Positions 15,620-24,234 of a DNA stretch of 41,998 nucleotides are shown here, in pieces. This DNA comes from Nitrosopumilaceae archaeon (GTDB taxonomy: Archaea; Thermoproteota; Nitrososphaeria; Nitrososphaerales; Nitrosopumilaceae), in NCBI GenBank assembly GCA_030697975.1, contig JAUYOQ010000131.1:1-41998 (forward strand), written 5' to 3'. A program made the translations under genes and the position numbers. The notes below the pieces were generated by a model. The model was not told the origin of the DNA. It worked only from the letters and a program-made list of their open reading frames with translations, and made no database searches. How positions within the stretch are numbered: the first letter of the stretch is position 1; each line of letters opens with the position of its first letter.

Positions 15620-16164
15620 CCTTTGATGATTTTGTATGTTGTATCAATGAGCTCATTTATTGTCATGTTGTTATTTGAGATGCTTTCGTCTGCAAGCGCA
15701 ATAGAATTGCTTACCCCAACTCCAATTTCTCTTGCATCTCGTTCATTAAAGGTTTCTGGGTTTTGTGGATCATCAGATCTTCCTCGCTTTGTTAAGAAAC
15801 TATAACGTGTATTTGTTGAAGCATGAATGGCAAGAATCTTTACTGTTCCGATTTTTCTTAATACATCGATCTCTGCGTTTGATCTAATTCCATCTATAAC
15901 TACTACAGAAGCATCAGAGGTTGTTATCTGTTCTGGTATTAGTTCAGCAATTGCCCCAGGACCATTTTTTTCTCGGAGCTCAAGCATTAGCTTGCCTAGA
16001 TTTCCCCCAGTTGGTTCTAAATTTCTTTTTTTTGCTTCTGCTCTTACTGCATCACCCATATTGATCACATCAAATCCTTTAGATTTCAGACCGTTTGCTA
16101 TGGTAGATTTACCTGCGCCTGGCATTCCGGTAAGACAAACAATTAGTTTTGACAATCCAATCAT
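15607..16164 (-). CDS. UPF0200-family P-loop nucleotide kinase-like protein
   Basis: The 185-residue product carries a Walker A motif GMPGAGKST at residues 13-21 and resembles small-molecule kinases (adenylate kinase and dephospho-CoA kinase class), with a DGIRSNAEIDVLRK segment and an RGRSDDPQ lid-like segment. UPF0200 proteins are widespread in archaea, and their substrate is not established to my knowledge. It overlaps the UPF0201 gene by 13 bases and is divergent from ThpR, 64 bp away, so the two promoters share that gap. Confidence 0.82.
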   Translation of the reverse strand: MIGLSKLIVCLTGMPGAGKSTIANGLKSKGFDVINMGDAVRAEAKKRNLEPTGGNLGKLMLELREKNGPGAIAELIPEQITTSDASVVVIDGIRSNAEIDVLRKIGTVKILAIHASTNTRYSFLTKRGRSDDPQNPETFNERDAREIGVGVSNSIALADESISNNNMTINELIDTTYKIIKGWIN

Positions 16165-16228
16165 CTCATTATGGCTGCTCTATGAAGGTACCGGAAATTA
16201 TTATAAAGATACGATCAAAAAACTTGTA

Positions 16229-16771
16229 ATGCGAACTTTTGTTGCAGTAGAAGTTAGCAACAAAGACGTGTTAGAATCAATAAAAAAAATTCAATCGAGT
16301 TTAAAAATAAATGCAAAACCAATCGAGCTACAAAACATACACTTTACTCTTCAGTTTCTGGGGGAAGTGTCAGATAATATGTTAGAGAATATCCAAAATG
16401 CATTAAGTTCAATTGAGTTTGAGCCTTTTGATGTTAATTTTGAGAACCTTGGAGTGTTTCCAAAACCGCGATTTGCACGTATAATATGGGTTGGTGTTGA
16501 TAAAGATGGGGCAAAACACCTTACGGATCTTGCTAGAAAAGTAACTATTGTGTTATCTCCTCTTGGTTTTAATCCAGACAAACCTTTCCAACCACATGTA
16601 ACTATCTTTAGAGTTAAAAATAAGATTAATGACATCACAGATGAATTGGCAAAAATCAGAGACTCATCATTTGGTAATCAAAGAGTCGGTGATATCAAAT
16701 TAAAAAAAAGTACTCTTACTCCTGAAGGACCTGTATATTCAGACTTGTATGTGGTGAAAGCAAAGCAATGA
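16229..16771 (+). CDS. thpR: RNA 2',3'-cyclic phosphodiesterase (2'-5' RNA ligase family)
   Basis: ThpR opens 2',3'-cyclic phosphates on RNA; in archaea it is linked to tRNA maturation or repair. From the ATG at 16229 the product is 180 residues, the usual length. It starts MRTFVAVEVS, exactly as family members do, which decides the start against a longer frame that runs back into the opposite gene. Both catalytic HxT motifs are present: H38-F-T40 (NIHFTLQFLGE) and H123-V-T125 (QPHVTIFRV). The stop overlaps the ATG of the CCA-adding enzyme (ATGA). Confidence 0.93.
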   Translation: MRTFVAVEVSNKDVLESIKKIQSSLKINAKPIELQNIHFTLQFLGEVSDNMLENIQNALSSIEFEPFDVNFENLGVFPKPRFARIIWVGVDKDGAKHLTDLARKVTIVLSPLGFNPDKPFQPHVTIFRVKNKINDITDELAKIRDSSFGNQRVGDIKLKKSTLTPEGPVYSDLYVVKAKQ

Positions 16772-18105
16772 AACAGATTCTTGATAATGCAAGAAGATTA
16801 GTTATTCCGTCAACTAGATTACAACAAGAAAAGACAAAGGTTGCTAATCTTGCTCTTGGATTAGTGAGAGAACAGACATCAAGATATCAAGAGATAGTAG
16901 ATGTTGAATTTGGTGGTTCATATTCAAAAGGTACATGGTTACCAGACAAAGCTGATATTGATATATTCATCAAGTTTGAAAAATCAGTTTCTGAAGAAAA
17001 GTTCATTGAACTTGCAAAGAAGATTGGGTTTGACTCATTAAAAAAATTCCATCCATATGTTAGATATTCAGATCATCCTTATGTTGAAGCAAAAATTCAG
17101 GGAACAAAGGTCAACGTAGTACCATGTTATAACATAGAAAAAGGACAGTGGAAAAGTGCTGCGGATAGATCTCCGTTTCATACGCAGTTTATGCTTGAGT
17201 CTCTAACAAGTGTAATGAGAGATGAAGTTAGGCTGCTTAAGGTATTTCTTAAAACTGTTAGAATCTATGGAGCAGAAATTGCAAAACAAGGATTTAGTGG
17301 TTATGTTGTAGAGGTATTGATTTGGAATTATGGTACTTTTGAAAACGTCATCAAGGCTTTTGCAAATTTAAAACCAAATCAAATCATAGGTAATGCGTCC
17401 AAAGAGTTTGATACTACTGTAGTTATTATGGATCCTATAGATAATACTAGAAATTTAGCAGCTGCGATTTCGATTGAGAATGTTGGAAAGTTCGTACTTG
17501 CCTGTAGATCTTTTTTGAAAAAATCGTCAATGTCTTTTTTTAAATCTAAAATGAGTTCAAAAATTTCAAAGAAAAATCTAGAAAACGTTCTTGTTGTTAC
17601 ATTCAACTTCAAACCTAGAAGTCCAGATATTATTTGGGGACAGATAAAACGTGCTGCTAATTCACTTGCAACACAAATGCAGATTGAGGAATTTAAGGTT
17701 CTAAGAAAATCAGTAGTAACTGATGAAAAAACTGAGGCCGCATTATTCTTTTTACTACAATCAACTAAAATTTCTGAGTTGTATACTAGAGAAGGACCTG
17801 ATTTTTACAGTGAAACAGATTCTAGTATGTTCATAACAAAGAATGTAAAGAAGAGCAGAATCATGTGGGTAAATACTAATGGAAGAATTCACTCGTTACA
17901 AAAGCGTAATCAAGATAATGCACGATTATTTTTACAAGATTTACTAAAAAACCATTTAGATAAAACAGGCATACCAAAAGGACTCAAACCTGATTTAAAA
18001 AAAGGATTCAAAATATTTTCTGCAAGCAAAGTGACAAGTAAATTCATTAGAGAGGCGTTAACAGAACTTGTCACGACAGATAATGCGATGTTTTCTTCCA
18101 CTTGA
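16768..18105 (+). CDS. cca: CCA-adding enzyme (archaeal class I tRNA nucleotidyltransferase)
   Basis: It adds CCA to tRNA 3' ends without a template. The 445-residue product has the nucleotidyltransferase signature GGSYSKGTWLPDKADIDIFI (49-68), with catalytic carboxylates D63 and D65, and the third predicted in the KVNVVPCY region. The length is typical of the archaeal enzyme. It is coupled to thpR by a 4-bp overlap, and its end overlaps the kinase gene by 23 bp. The single tRNA gene just downstream lacks an encoded CCA, so it depends on this activity. Confidence 0.95.
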   Translation: MKQILDNARRLVIPSTRLQQEKTKVANLALGLVREQTSRYQEIVDVEFGGSYSKGTWLPDKADIDIFIKFEKSVSEEKFIELAKKIGFDSLKKFHPYVRYSDHPYVEAKIQGTKVNVVPCYNIEKGQWKSAADRSPFHTQFMLESLTSVMRDEVRLLKVFLKTVRIYGAEIAKQGFSGYVVEVLIWNYGTFENVIKAFANLKPNQIIGNASKEFDTTVVIMDPIDNTRNLAAAISIENVGKFVLACRSFLKKSSMSFFKSKMSSKISKKNLENVLVVTFNFKPRSPDIIWGQIKRAANSLATQMQIEEFKVLRKSVVTDEKTEAALFFLLQSTKISELYTREGPDFYSETDSSMFITKNVKKSRIMWVNTNGRIHSLQKRNQDNARLFLQDLLKNHLDKTGIPKGLKPDLKKGFKIFSASKVTSKFIREALTELVTTDNAMFSST

Positions 18106-18841
18106 TAAGTTATCTCAAGAGCCTTATTCTACAATAATTGGATACCCAAAAGCTACTAAAAAACAAATCAAGACGAGAATTATTGAATTAAAAAAACTTG
18201 GCATACAAAATGTGTCATTTCAAGGACAAACAAAAATTGGCAGCTTGAACATTTTAGGCAAAGGGTATGTCGGTGTTGTGGTCCTAGCTAGGAAAAAAAA
18301 CAAACTTGTTGCAGTAAAAATTCGTCGAACTGATGCCTCAAGAACTAATATGGTAAAAGAAGCAAAATTTCTTAAAATTGCAAATAAGGCAGGTGTTGGT
18401 CCATTGCTAATAGCAATGAGTCGGAATTTCATAATAATGGAATATTTGGATGGTAAAAAAATTGGTGAGTGGGTAAATGAATTAAAGAGTAAGAGAGATA
18501 TCAAGTTATTAAAATCAGTAATGCAAAAGATTTTGGAAGACTGTTATAGTCTTGATGTAATTGGTCTGGATCATGGAGAGTTAAGTACTATTTCAAAACA
18601 TGCAGTTATTGGAAAGTCAAAAACAGCCATAATTGATTTTGAGAGCGCCAGTACCCAAAGAAGAGTTTCTAATGTAACATCTGCCACTCAGGCAATTTGT
18701 ATTGGTTCTGGAATATCAAAGATTGTTAGAAAAATATACAGAATGCCTTCAAAAAATAAAATTATCAAGATTTTAAGATCATATAAACAAGAACAAAATC
18801 GGCAAAACTTTGAAGAAATTTTAAAGGTTTTAAAGTTATAA
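18083..18841 (+). CDS. RIO/COG2112-like atypical protein kinase
   Basis: From the ATG at 18083 the product is 252 residues. Kinase motifs are visible: a glycine-rich loop LGKGYVGVVVLA, the lysine in VAVKIRRTDAS, an E in the next helix (MVKEAKFLKIA), a hinge IIMEYLDGKKI, the catalytic-loop-like LDHGELS and the metal-binding IIDFESAS in place of DFG. The catalytic-loop aspartate is replaced by Glu (HGEL rather than HGDL), which I believe is usual for this archaeal subgroup. The N-terminal part before the loop may be a helical cap. It overlaps cca by 23 bp, so a link to tRNA or ribosome maturation is plausible inference. Confidence 0.82.
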   Translation: MRCFLPLDKLSQEPYSTIIGYPKATKKQIKTRIIELKKLGIQNVSFQGQTKIGSLNILGKGYVGVVVLARKKNKLVAVKIRRTDASRTNMVKEAKFLKIANKAGVGPLLIAMSRNFIIMEYLDGKKIGEWVNELKSKRDIKLLKSVMQKILEDCYSLDVIGLDHGELSTISKHAVIGKSKTAIIDFESASTQRRVSNVTSATQAICIGSGISKIVRKIYRMPSKNKIIKILRSYKQEQNRQNFEEILKVLKL

Positions 18842-18882
18842 CCAAAACAACTCGTATAAGAAATTGATAGACTGACAATGAA

Positions 18883-18957
18883 TGGGACCGGCAGGATTTG
18901 AACCTGCGACCTCCAGCACCCCAGGCTGGCATCATGGCCAAACTAGACGACGGCCCC
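18883..18957 (-). tRNA. tRNA-Pro (anticodon GGG)
   Basis: Read on the minus strand, the acceptor stem is GGGGCCG with CGGTCCC and discriminator A. The anticodon arm is CCAGC-CTGGGGT-GCTGG, placing GGG at positions 34-36 and so decoding proline CCC/CCU. The T arm is GCAGG-TTCAAAT-CCTGC. The D arm is present but weak (GTC with GAT). The length is 75 nt with no intron, and CCA is not encoded (TTC follows). It lies between the kinase gene and a small zinc-finger gene. Confidence 0.95.
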
Positions 18958-19014
18958 CAAGTGTTGAAGCAAAAAGTGAAATTATTAAATCGTCGGATCA
19001 ATTAACTAAGAGTA

Positions 19015-19224
19015 TTGAAGGTTTGCTCTATTTGTCATAAGATTTCAGCATCTAATGAAGATCATTTAGATTGCCAACAAAAAAGAAGGATCGAATTAGA
19101 AGATGAGAATCTAAAGCTAAATCTACCTGAAAGATTTGCTACTGCAAAAAATATTGGTGATCTTGATATAGAGATTAAAGCTATTTTAGAACATGTGACT
19201 AAAGATAAAGAAAAAAAGTCATAG
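19015..19224 (+). CDS. Small zinc-finger-like protein
   Basis: The 69-residue product starts with a TTG directly before KVCSICHKISASNEDHLDCQ, which contains C-x2-C and a downstream H-x2-C that could hold one zinc. The rest is charged and probably helical (RRIELEDENLKLNLPERF; IEIKAILEHVTKDKEKK). No ATG fits this frame without losing the cysteines. It overlaps the end of the convergent oxidoreductase gene by six bases. Its function is unknown. Confidence 0.68.
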   Translation: MKVCSICHKISASNEDHLDCQQKRRIELEDENLKLNLPERFATAKNIGDLDIEIKAILEHVTKDKEKKS

Positions 19225-20367
19225 CCATTTTTCTAATCGATCTACTTCAAATTTTTCTTTTTCTTGCATGTGTTGTGTTGTCGGACTTTTTAGTAAAGTG
19301 AGTGGAGTTGGTTTGGAAAACATGTCTACTTCAATATATCCTGCCTGATTTGTTCCCAGCTCTACAAAACATCCACCTTTTCCATCAAAAACTGCTTTTT
19401 CTTTTTCGCGTATTATTTTTGCAATGATGTTTCTTGCAACTGTAATTCCTTGTTCTTCAGCAAAGATCCCTGCTTTTGGTACAACAATAGAATCTGTTAC
19501 CTTCATGCTTGTGACATCGCCAATTGCATAAACGTTATCAAACATTGTCTTACAATCTCTATTTACATTGATAAATTCGCCTTCCTTTGCAAGTCCAGAA
19601 TCATATACGGATTTTGGGGCTCTGTGAGGAGGAACAGCTATTAATAGATCAAATTCTTTCTCACCATTTTCAAATTTGAGTTTGTTTGGCTCGACTTGAA
19701 TGGTTTTATGCAGACCATGGAATGTGATGTTTTCTGATTTTAACAGTTCCAAGAGTTGTTGGCTAACTTCTGGTCCTGCTATTGGCAATGTAAGTGGGGC
19801 TGGACTGTAAAAGTCAATTTGTACTGCGTCACGAACACCTGCCTCTTTTAACATTGTATTAATGATAAAAGCTGCCTCAAATGGGGCTGGGGGGCATTTG
19901 TATGGCATGCCCATTATTGCAAAGCCAAGTTTACCAGATTTTAGATGTTTTATTTTTTCATGAATTTTTGGAACATCGTTTATGTCGTATAGGATCATTC
20001 CATTGTCTAGCAATCCTGGAATTTTTTCTGATGCAAGCTCTACACCTAGTGAGATGATAAGATAATCATATGATATTTTTCTAGTGGATGTCACTACCGT
20101 TTGTTTTTGTGGCTCAATTTTTATCACATCTTCATTGAGAAATTCTATGCCTTTTCTTGTAATCGAGTTTAAAGGTCGTTTTGATGTTTCAAACTTTCTT
20201 GTTCCTTTGATTATCCATAGCTTTACCAGATCCATCATAAACCAGTCTTTTTTGTCTATAACCGTAATTTTCACATTTGATCGAGCATTAGCTTTTAATT
20301 CATTAGCAGCTGCAAGACCTCCAAATCCTGCTCCTAAAATTAAAACATGAATAGATTGATCAGACAA
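19219..20367 (-). CDS. FAD-dependent NAD(P)/quinone oxidoreductase (SQR/NDH-2-like)
   Basis: The 382-residue product has an N-terminal FAD-binding motif GAGFGGLAAANEL (about 12-24), an internal strand YDYLIISLGVEL, the segment KCPPAPFEAAFII that resembles the cysteine segment of the sulfide:quinone reductase / flavocytochrome c branch, and the FAD-contact VYAIGDVTSMKV near the C-terminus. Only the one Cys in YKCPPAP matches a catalytic sulfide site clearly, so sulfide oxidation is not established. The start is a TTG one base after the stop of the upstream SDR gene, indicating an operon. Confidence 0.85.
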   Translation of the reverse strand: MSDQSIHVLILGAGFGGLAAANELKANARSNVKITVIDKKDWFMMDLVKLWIIKGTRKFETSKRPLNSITRKGIEFLNEDVIKIEPQKQTVVTSTRKISYDYLIISLGVELASEKIPGLLDNGMILYDINDVPKIHEKIKHLKSGKLGFAIMGMPYKCPPAPFEAAFIINTMLKEAGVRDAVQIDFYSPAPLTLPIAGPEVSQQLLELLKSENITFHGLHKTIQVEPNKLKFENGEKEFDLLIAVPPHRAPKSVYDSGLAKEGEFINVNRDCKTMFDNVYAIGDVTSMKVTDSIVVPKAGIFAEEQGITVARNIIAKIIREKEKAVFDGKGGCFVELGTNQAGYIEVDMFSKPTPLTLLKSPTTQHMQEKEKFEVDRLEKWL

Positions 20368-20368
20368 A

Positions 20369-21109
20369 TTATCTTTCTTGAGAAGTCGGTCTTATCAAAA
20401 CTTCATTAACATTTACATGGTTTGGAACTTGTACTGCAAATAAAATAGCATTTGCAATATCTTCTGCTTTCAATGCTCCCATTTTCTTTGTATTTTCAAT
20501 AAATCCTTTTAATGAATCATCAGTTATCGTGTTTGTAAGCTCTGTTGCAACTACACCTGGCTCAATTGTTGTAATCCTAATGTTTGATCTTGGACTCAGT
20601 TCTTGTCGTAGTCCCTCACTAAATGCAGTTACAGCATGTTTTGTCGCACAATAAACACTTCCTGCTGGAAAAACAACTCTTCCAGCTACTGATGATATGT
20701 TGACTATATGGCCAGATTGCTTTTCTAACATGTATGGCAGTACTGCAGCCGTACAATACAATACGCCCTTAATGTTAACGTCAATCATTTTATCCCATTC
20801 ATCAACCTTCAACTTTTTTACAAAACTTAGAGGCATCAGTCCCGCATTATTTACCAAAATGTCTATTGTTCCATATTTTTTAACTGTAGCTTTCACAAAT
20901 GAATCGCAATCTGATTTTTGTGTTACATCTAATTTTTGTGAAAAAACATCTCCGCCATTTTGTATAATCTCATTTTGGAGTTTATCTAGCAAGTCAGTTC
21001 TTCTAGCCCCAATTGCAACTTTAGCGCCGCCTTTTGAGAGTGCTATTGCAGTAGCATAACCAATTCCACTACTTGCACCTGTGATTATTGCGATCTTTCC
21101 CTCAATCAT
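20369..21109 (-). CDS. Short-chain dehydrogenase/reductase (SDR)
   Basis: The 246-residue product has all classical SDR motifs: TGASSGIGYATA for the cofactor, NNAGLMP, the catalytic Ser in NISSVAGRV, and Y-x3-K in VYCATKHA. The GARRTDL segment after strand 2 favours NADP. It resembles the serine/3-hydroxy-acid dehydrogenase type (YdfG-like) by eye, but the substrate cannot be assigned. It is directly followed by the FAD oxidoreductase (1-bp gap), so the pair may act on a common redox pathway. Confidence 0.9.
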   Translation of the reverse strand: MIEGKIAIITGASSGIGYATAIALSKGGAKVAIGARRTDLLDKLQNEIIQNGGDVFSQKLDVTQKSDCDSFVKATVKKYGTIDILVNNAGLMPLSFVKKLKVDEWDKMIDVNIKGVLYCTAAVLPYMLEKQSGHIVNISSVAGRVVFPAGSVYCATKHAVTAFSEGLRQELSPRSNIRITTIEPGVVATELTNTITDDSLKGFIENTKKMGALKAEDIANAILFAVQVPNHVNVNEVLIRPTSQER

Positions 21110-21232
21110 AAGAATCTATTACCAGCTTCTTTGTACCGTAAATATATTTTAGTAATAGTAATCAAATTGTATGCCTTTACAAAAATTGTTTTTTTAACTA
21201 TAATTTAATAAAGAAAAGGAGCTAGTTTCCTC

Positions 21233-21451
21233 ATGAAGGCAGCAAAGTGCGCTTATTGTGGAGATATGCAAGATATGCCTTTTGAATGTAATTACTGTAA
21301 AGATCCTTTTTGTGCTGAGCATAGACTGCCTGAAGAACATAGATGTGTTAAATTATCTCAGCTCAGAGTTAAGAGATTTGGAGAAAGAAGAGTAATTCGC
21401 GACAAAAGCAATGCGGGTTTTTTTAAAAAAATGTTTGGCAAATTTAGATAG
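21233..21451 (+). CDS. AN1-type zinc-finger protein
   Basis: The 72-residue product holds one AN1 finger with the exact spacing C6-x2-C9-x9-C19-x2-C22-x4-C27-x2-H30-x5-H36-x-C38. The finger is followed by a basic C-terminal tail (FKKMFGKFR). AN1 fingers occur in stress- and ubiquitin-associated eukaryotic proteins; the archaeal role is unknown. An AAGGAG sequence lies about 12 bases before the ATG, one of the few Shine-Dalgarno-like sites in this window. Confidence 0.9.
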   Translation: MKAAKCAYCGDMQDMPFECNYCKDPFCAEHRLPEEHRCVKLSQLRVKRFGERRVIRDKSNAGFFKKMFGKFR

Positions 21452-21453
21452 AG

Positions 21454-21729
21454 TTAGTATATTGATTTATCCGGATGAATCTTTGCACGTCGTGCTTGAT
21501 AAAATAGTGTTACAGATAATGCAAACAAGACAACTGATGTAAGCCAATGTGCAGTGATTACTGTGACATATGTTACTGCAAATGCTGCTGAGATAATTCC
21601 TTGTGTAATTAGTTTTGACCAAGAAGGAATCTTTAGTTTCCTGCTACTTATCTCAACTATAAAAATCCCTATTACTGGATATATTGTTATTAAAAGAAAA
21701 TCAACTACGTCTATATCAAGATGAGACAT
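21454..21729 (-). CDS. Small multi-helix membrane protein of unknown function
   Basis: The 91-residue product has hydrophobic helices at about residues 9-27, 40-58 and 62-80, a short loop with basic residues (SSRKLKIPSW) and a basic tail (QARRAKIHPDK). No family is recognised. It is convergent with the AN1 gene (2-bp gap) and lies 31 bp downstream of the GINS gene on the same strand, so co-transcription with GINS is possible. Confidence 0.65.
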   Translation of the reverse strand: MSHLDIDVVDFLLITIYPVIGIFIVEISSRKLKIPSWSKLITQGIISAAFAVTYVTVITAHWLTSVVLFALSVTLFYQARRAKIHPDKSIY

Positions 21730-21760
21730 GATTTAGACGGATTCTAGGTGTAATTTCTAT

Positions 21761-22309
21761 CTAGTCTTCCAAGTGAATTTTTGCTACAATGTTTTTTGTT
21801 ATGAGTGCTTGAGCATTCTCATAGGGAATTGTTGCTATATCTTCTACCTTAAAAGGACCGTATTTCTCTAGATCTGCGCCAACTATTTGATCAGTCTCTT
21901 TTAGAAAACGCACTACAATCGGTTTTGTTTTGTGTTTCTGCGATATAGATTCTAAGAATTTGGGTTTTCCGTTTAATAATCCAGAAAGGATCATTTCTTT
22001 TCTTTCTTCCATTTCAGTTTGTGCATCAAGAATAAATTTTTCTTCATTCATCAAGTTGGTATGAGTGGTATTCAATGCTTTTTCAAGTCTGATTTTTAAA
22101 AGAAGCGAGACGATATCGGTAATAATCATAACTAACGCATCTTTTACTTTGGATTCAATACCATCATATCCTTCACTTTTTAGTTTACTAACAAAATTAG
22201 AAATTGAAATGTAAAGATCTGGAGAGACTTCTTGTACTGTATCGTTTTCAGTTTCTCGTAACAAAGTAGCATACAATGAATTTACATCAATTTCTGTTTC
22301 TTCCATCAA
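21761..22309 (-). CDS. GINS complex subunit (Gins51/Gins15 type)
   Basis: GINS bridges the MCM helicase and other replisome parts. The 182-residue product has an N-terminal helical A domain (VSPDLYISISNFVSKLKSEG) and a C-terminal B domain with the characteristic VRFLKETDQIVGADLEKYGP followed by FKVEDIATIPYENAQALI, ending IVAKIHLED. The A-then-B order fits the Gins51 type. It is divergent from glutamine synthetase, 50 bp apart. With PolD, Orc1/Cdc6 and the origin within 15 kb it is part of a loose replication neighbourhood. Confidence 0.88.
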   Translation of the reverse strand: MMEETEIDVNSLYATLLRETENDTVQEVSPDLYISISNFVSKLKSEGYDGIESKVKDALVMIITDIVSLLLKIRLEKALNTTHTNLMNEEKFILDAQTEMEERKEMILSGLLNGKPKFLESISQKHKTKPIVVRFLKETDQIVGADLEKYGPFKVEDIATIPYENAQALITKNIVAKIHLED

Positions 22310-22359
22310 ACATCAACAGCCTTAAATGGTGGAACTATTTGTGTTAGCTGGAATACAAA

Positions 22360-23820
22360 TTGCCATATAAAGTGATTGATGGAAAGGCTACACAAATAAC
22401 ATATTCTCCTGATGAAGTTTTTTCGAAAATAAAACATGAGCAGATCAGGTTTGTAGATCTACAATTTTCTAGCTTGCTTGGTAGATTTCATCATACTACA
22501 ATATCTGCCAACATGTTCACGCCAGAACAGATGCAAGATGGGCTACCAAAACTTGATGGTTCATCAATTGTAGGTTTTACTACCATTGATGATTCTGATC
22601 TTATACTCAAACCAGATCCAAACTCTTATGCTGCTATACCATGGATAACAGAAAAGAAAACTGCACGACTTATCTGTGATATTTATTGGGGGGGTGGAAG
22701 AGGAAGATTAGAGAGAGATCCTCGAAGCATAGCACAAAAGGCAGAGAGTTATCTTAAGGCTCAAGGTTTTGATTATAGTGTATGGGGTCCTGAAGTAGAA
22801 TTTTTCGTTTTTGATAAAGTACATTGGGATGTATTGACACCTTACAAGGGTCAATCATATTCAATTGAATCAATAGAGGCGCCGTGGAGCCAAGAAGGAA
22901 CAGGATATCCAATGGGTCTTAAGGAAGGATACTATCCAAGCACTCCTTCCGATACTTTGACGCCATTTCGTAACGAGTGTGTAGATGTGTTAAACGAATC
23001 TTTTGGGATTTTATGCGATAATCATCATCATGAGGTTGCAACCGCTGGTCAGTGTGAGATTGACATAAAATATGATTTTCTAACAAATGCTGGAGATGCA
23101 ACGCAAACCTACAAGTTTGTAGTACGAAACATAGCACAAAAATTCGGTAAAGTTGCTACAATGATGCCAAAACCCATTGCCATGGATGCGGGTTCTGGAA
23201 TGCATACTAATGTTAGTCTATGGAAAGATGAGAAAAATGCATTCTTTGATGAAAGTGATAAGGATGAGCTTAGTCAGGTTGGGAGATATTTTTGCGGCGG
23301 TATAATTAATCATGCAAAGTCTCTTTCAGCTATTACAAATCCTACTACCAATTCATATCACAGACTTATACCAGGTTATGAGGCTCCTACTTACATAGCA
23401 TGGAGTGCAAGTAATAGATCTGCAATAGTTAGAATGCCTCAACACTTCAAGGGCACAAAATACTCGTATCTAAAAAGACTAGAGTTTAGAGCTCCAGATC
23501 CTTCATCAAATCCTTATCTTGTTTTCTCAGCAGTCTTAGCTGCAGGTCTTGAGGGGATTAAGAAAAAGTTAGATCCTGGTGATCAAATTCATGAAGACAT
23601 CTACAAGATGACAAAAGTGGAACGAAGGAAAAGAGGAATAGCTGTCCTTCCATCTAGTTTAGGAGAAGCACTTGATGAACTTGAGAGTGACAGAAAATTC
23701 CTTAATCCAATTTTTAGTAACGATGTTATAGATAAAATAATTGAGTTAGAAAGAAAAGATCAGCGGGAGATTTCATTAAGGCCACATCCTCACGAGTTTT
23801 ATCTTTATTTTGATGTGTAG
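22360..23820 (+). CDS. glnA: Glutamine synthetase, type I
   Basis: It makes glutamine from glutamate, ammonia and ATP, the main ammonium-assimilation step. The 486-residue product has the GSI motifs WGPEVEFFVFD, MDAGSGMHTNVSLW (ammonium/glutamate site), NPTTNSYHRLIPGYEAP and EFRAPDPSSNPYL. I do not see the adenylylation-loop consensus typical of bacterial GSI-beta, in keeping with an archaeal form. The start is a TTG before PYKVIDGKATQ; a box A-like CTTAAATGG lies about 35 bp upstream, in the gap shared with GINS. Confidence 0.96.
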   Translation: MPYKVIDGKATQITYSPDEVFSKIKHEQIRFVDLQFSSLLGRFHHTTISANMFTPEQMQDGLPKLDGSSIVGFTTIDDSDLILKPDPNSYAAIPWITEKKTARLICDIYWGGGRGRLERDPRSIAQKAESYLKAQGFDYSVWGPEVEFFVFDKVHWDVLTPYKGQSYSIESIEAPWSQEGTGYPMGLKEGYYPSTPSDTLTPFRNECVDVLNESFGILCDNHHHEVATAGQCEIDIKYDFLTNAGDATQTYKFVVRNIAQKFGKVATMMPKPIAMDAGSGMHTNVSLWKDEKNAFFDESDKDELSQVGRYFCGGIINHAKSLSAITNPTTNSYHRLIPGYEAPTYIAWSASNRSAIVRMPQHFKGTKYSYLKRLEFRAPDPSSNPYLVFSAVLAAGLEGIKKKLDPGDQIHEDIYKMTKVERRKRGIAVLPSSLGEALDELESDRKFLNPIFSNDVIDKIIELERKDQREISLRPHPHEFYLYFDV

Positions 23821-23823
23821 ACT

Positions 23824-24231
23824 CTAGAAAGTGATCAGTGGTTTTCCCATTATATCATAAATGAAAATTAGAGATATTGTGATTAATGCAAAGCCGCTTC
23901 CAAGATAGATCATTCTTCGTTTTTCCGATGTGGCAGCTTTGTAAACTAGAATTGCGCCTCCAAGTCCAACAAACAGGACTATCACTCCAATTATTACAAG
24001 ATCAAAACTATGACCGGTAATAAGTGGACTGAAAAATCCTGCTAGCAGTGCAAAGAAAACAGTTATGTAAACATATTTTATGCCATTAAGAATTTTTGAG
24101 CCTTTCTCAGTTGTTAGTCTTTGTTTTGGAATGTTTTTTTCACTATCACCGGTTGAAGATTTTGCAGTCTCTTCTTTTTCGGAATCTGTTTGTTTGATTT
24201 TTTTATAAAAAAAATTTTTCTTTTTAGCCAA
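23824..24231 (-). CDS. Membrane protein of unknown function with a charged N-terminus
   Basis: The 135-residue product has a hydrophilic, lysine-rich N-terminal 45 residues (MAKKKNFFYKKIKQTDSEKE onward), then hydrophobic helices at about residues 51-70, 76-97 and 109-128. No motif gives a function. It directly follows the thermosome gene (3-bp gap), so it is probably co-transcribed. It is convergent with glutamine synthetase. Confidence 0.7.
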   Translation of the reverse strand: MAKKKNFFYKKIKQTDSEKEETAKSSTGDSEKNIPKQRLTTEKGSKILNGIKYVYITVFFALLAGFFSPLITGHSFDLVIIGVIVLFVGLGGAILVYKAATSEKRRMIYLGSGFALITISLIFIYDIMGKPLITF

Positions 24232-24234
24232 TGT

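Noticed and set aside
15827..16228. N-terminal extension of ThpR into the UPF0200 region
   Set aside because: The family's MRTFVAVEV start is at 16229; the upstream part is the complement of the UPF0200 gene.
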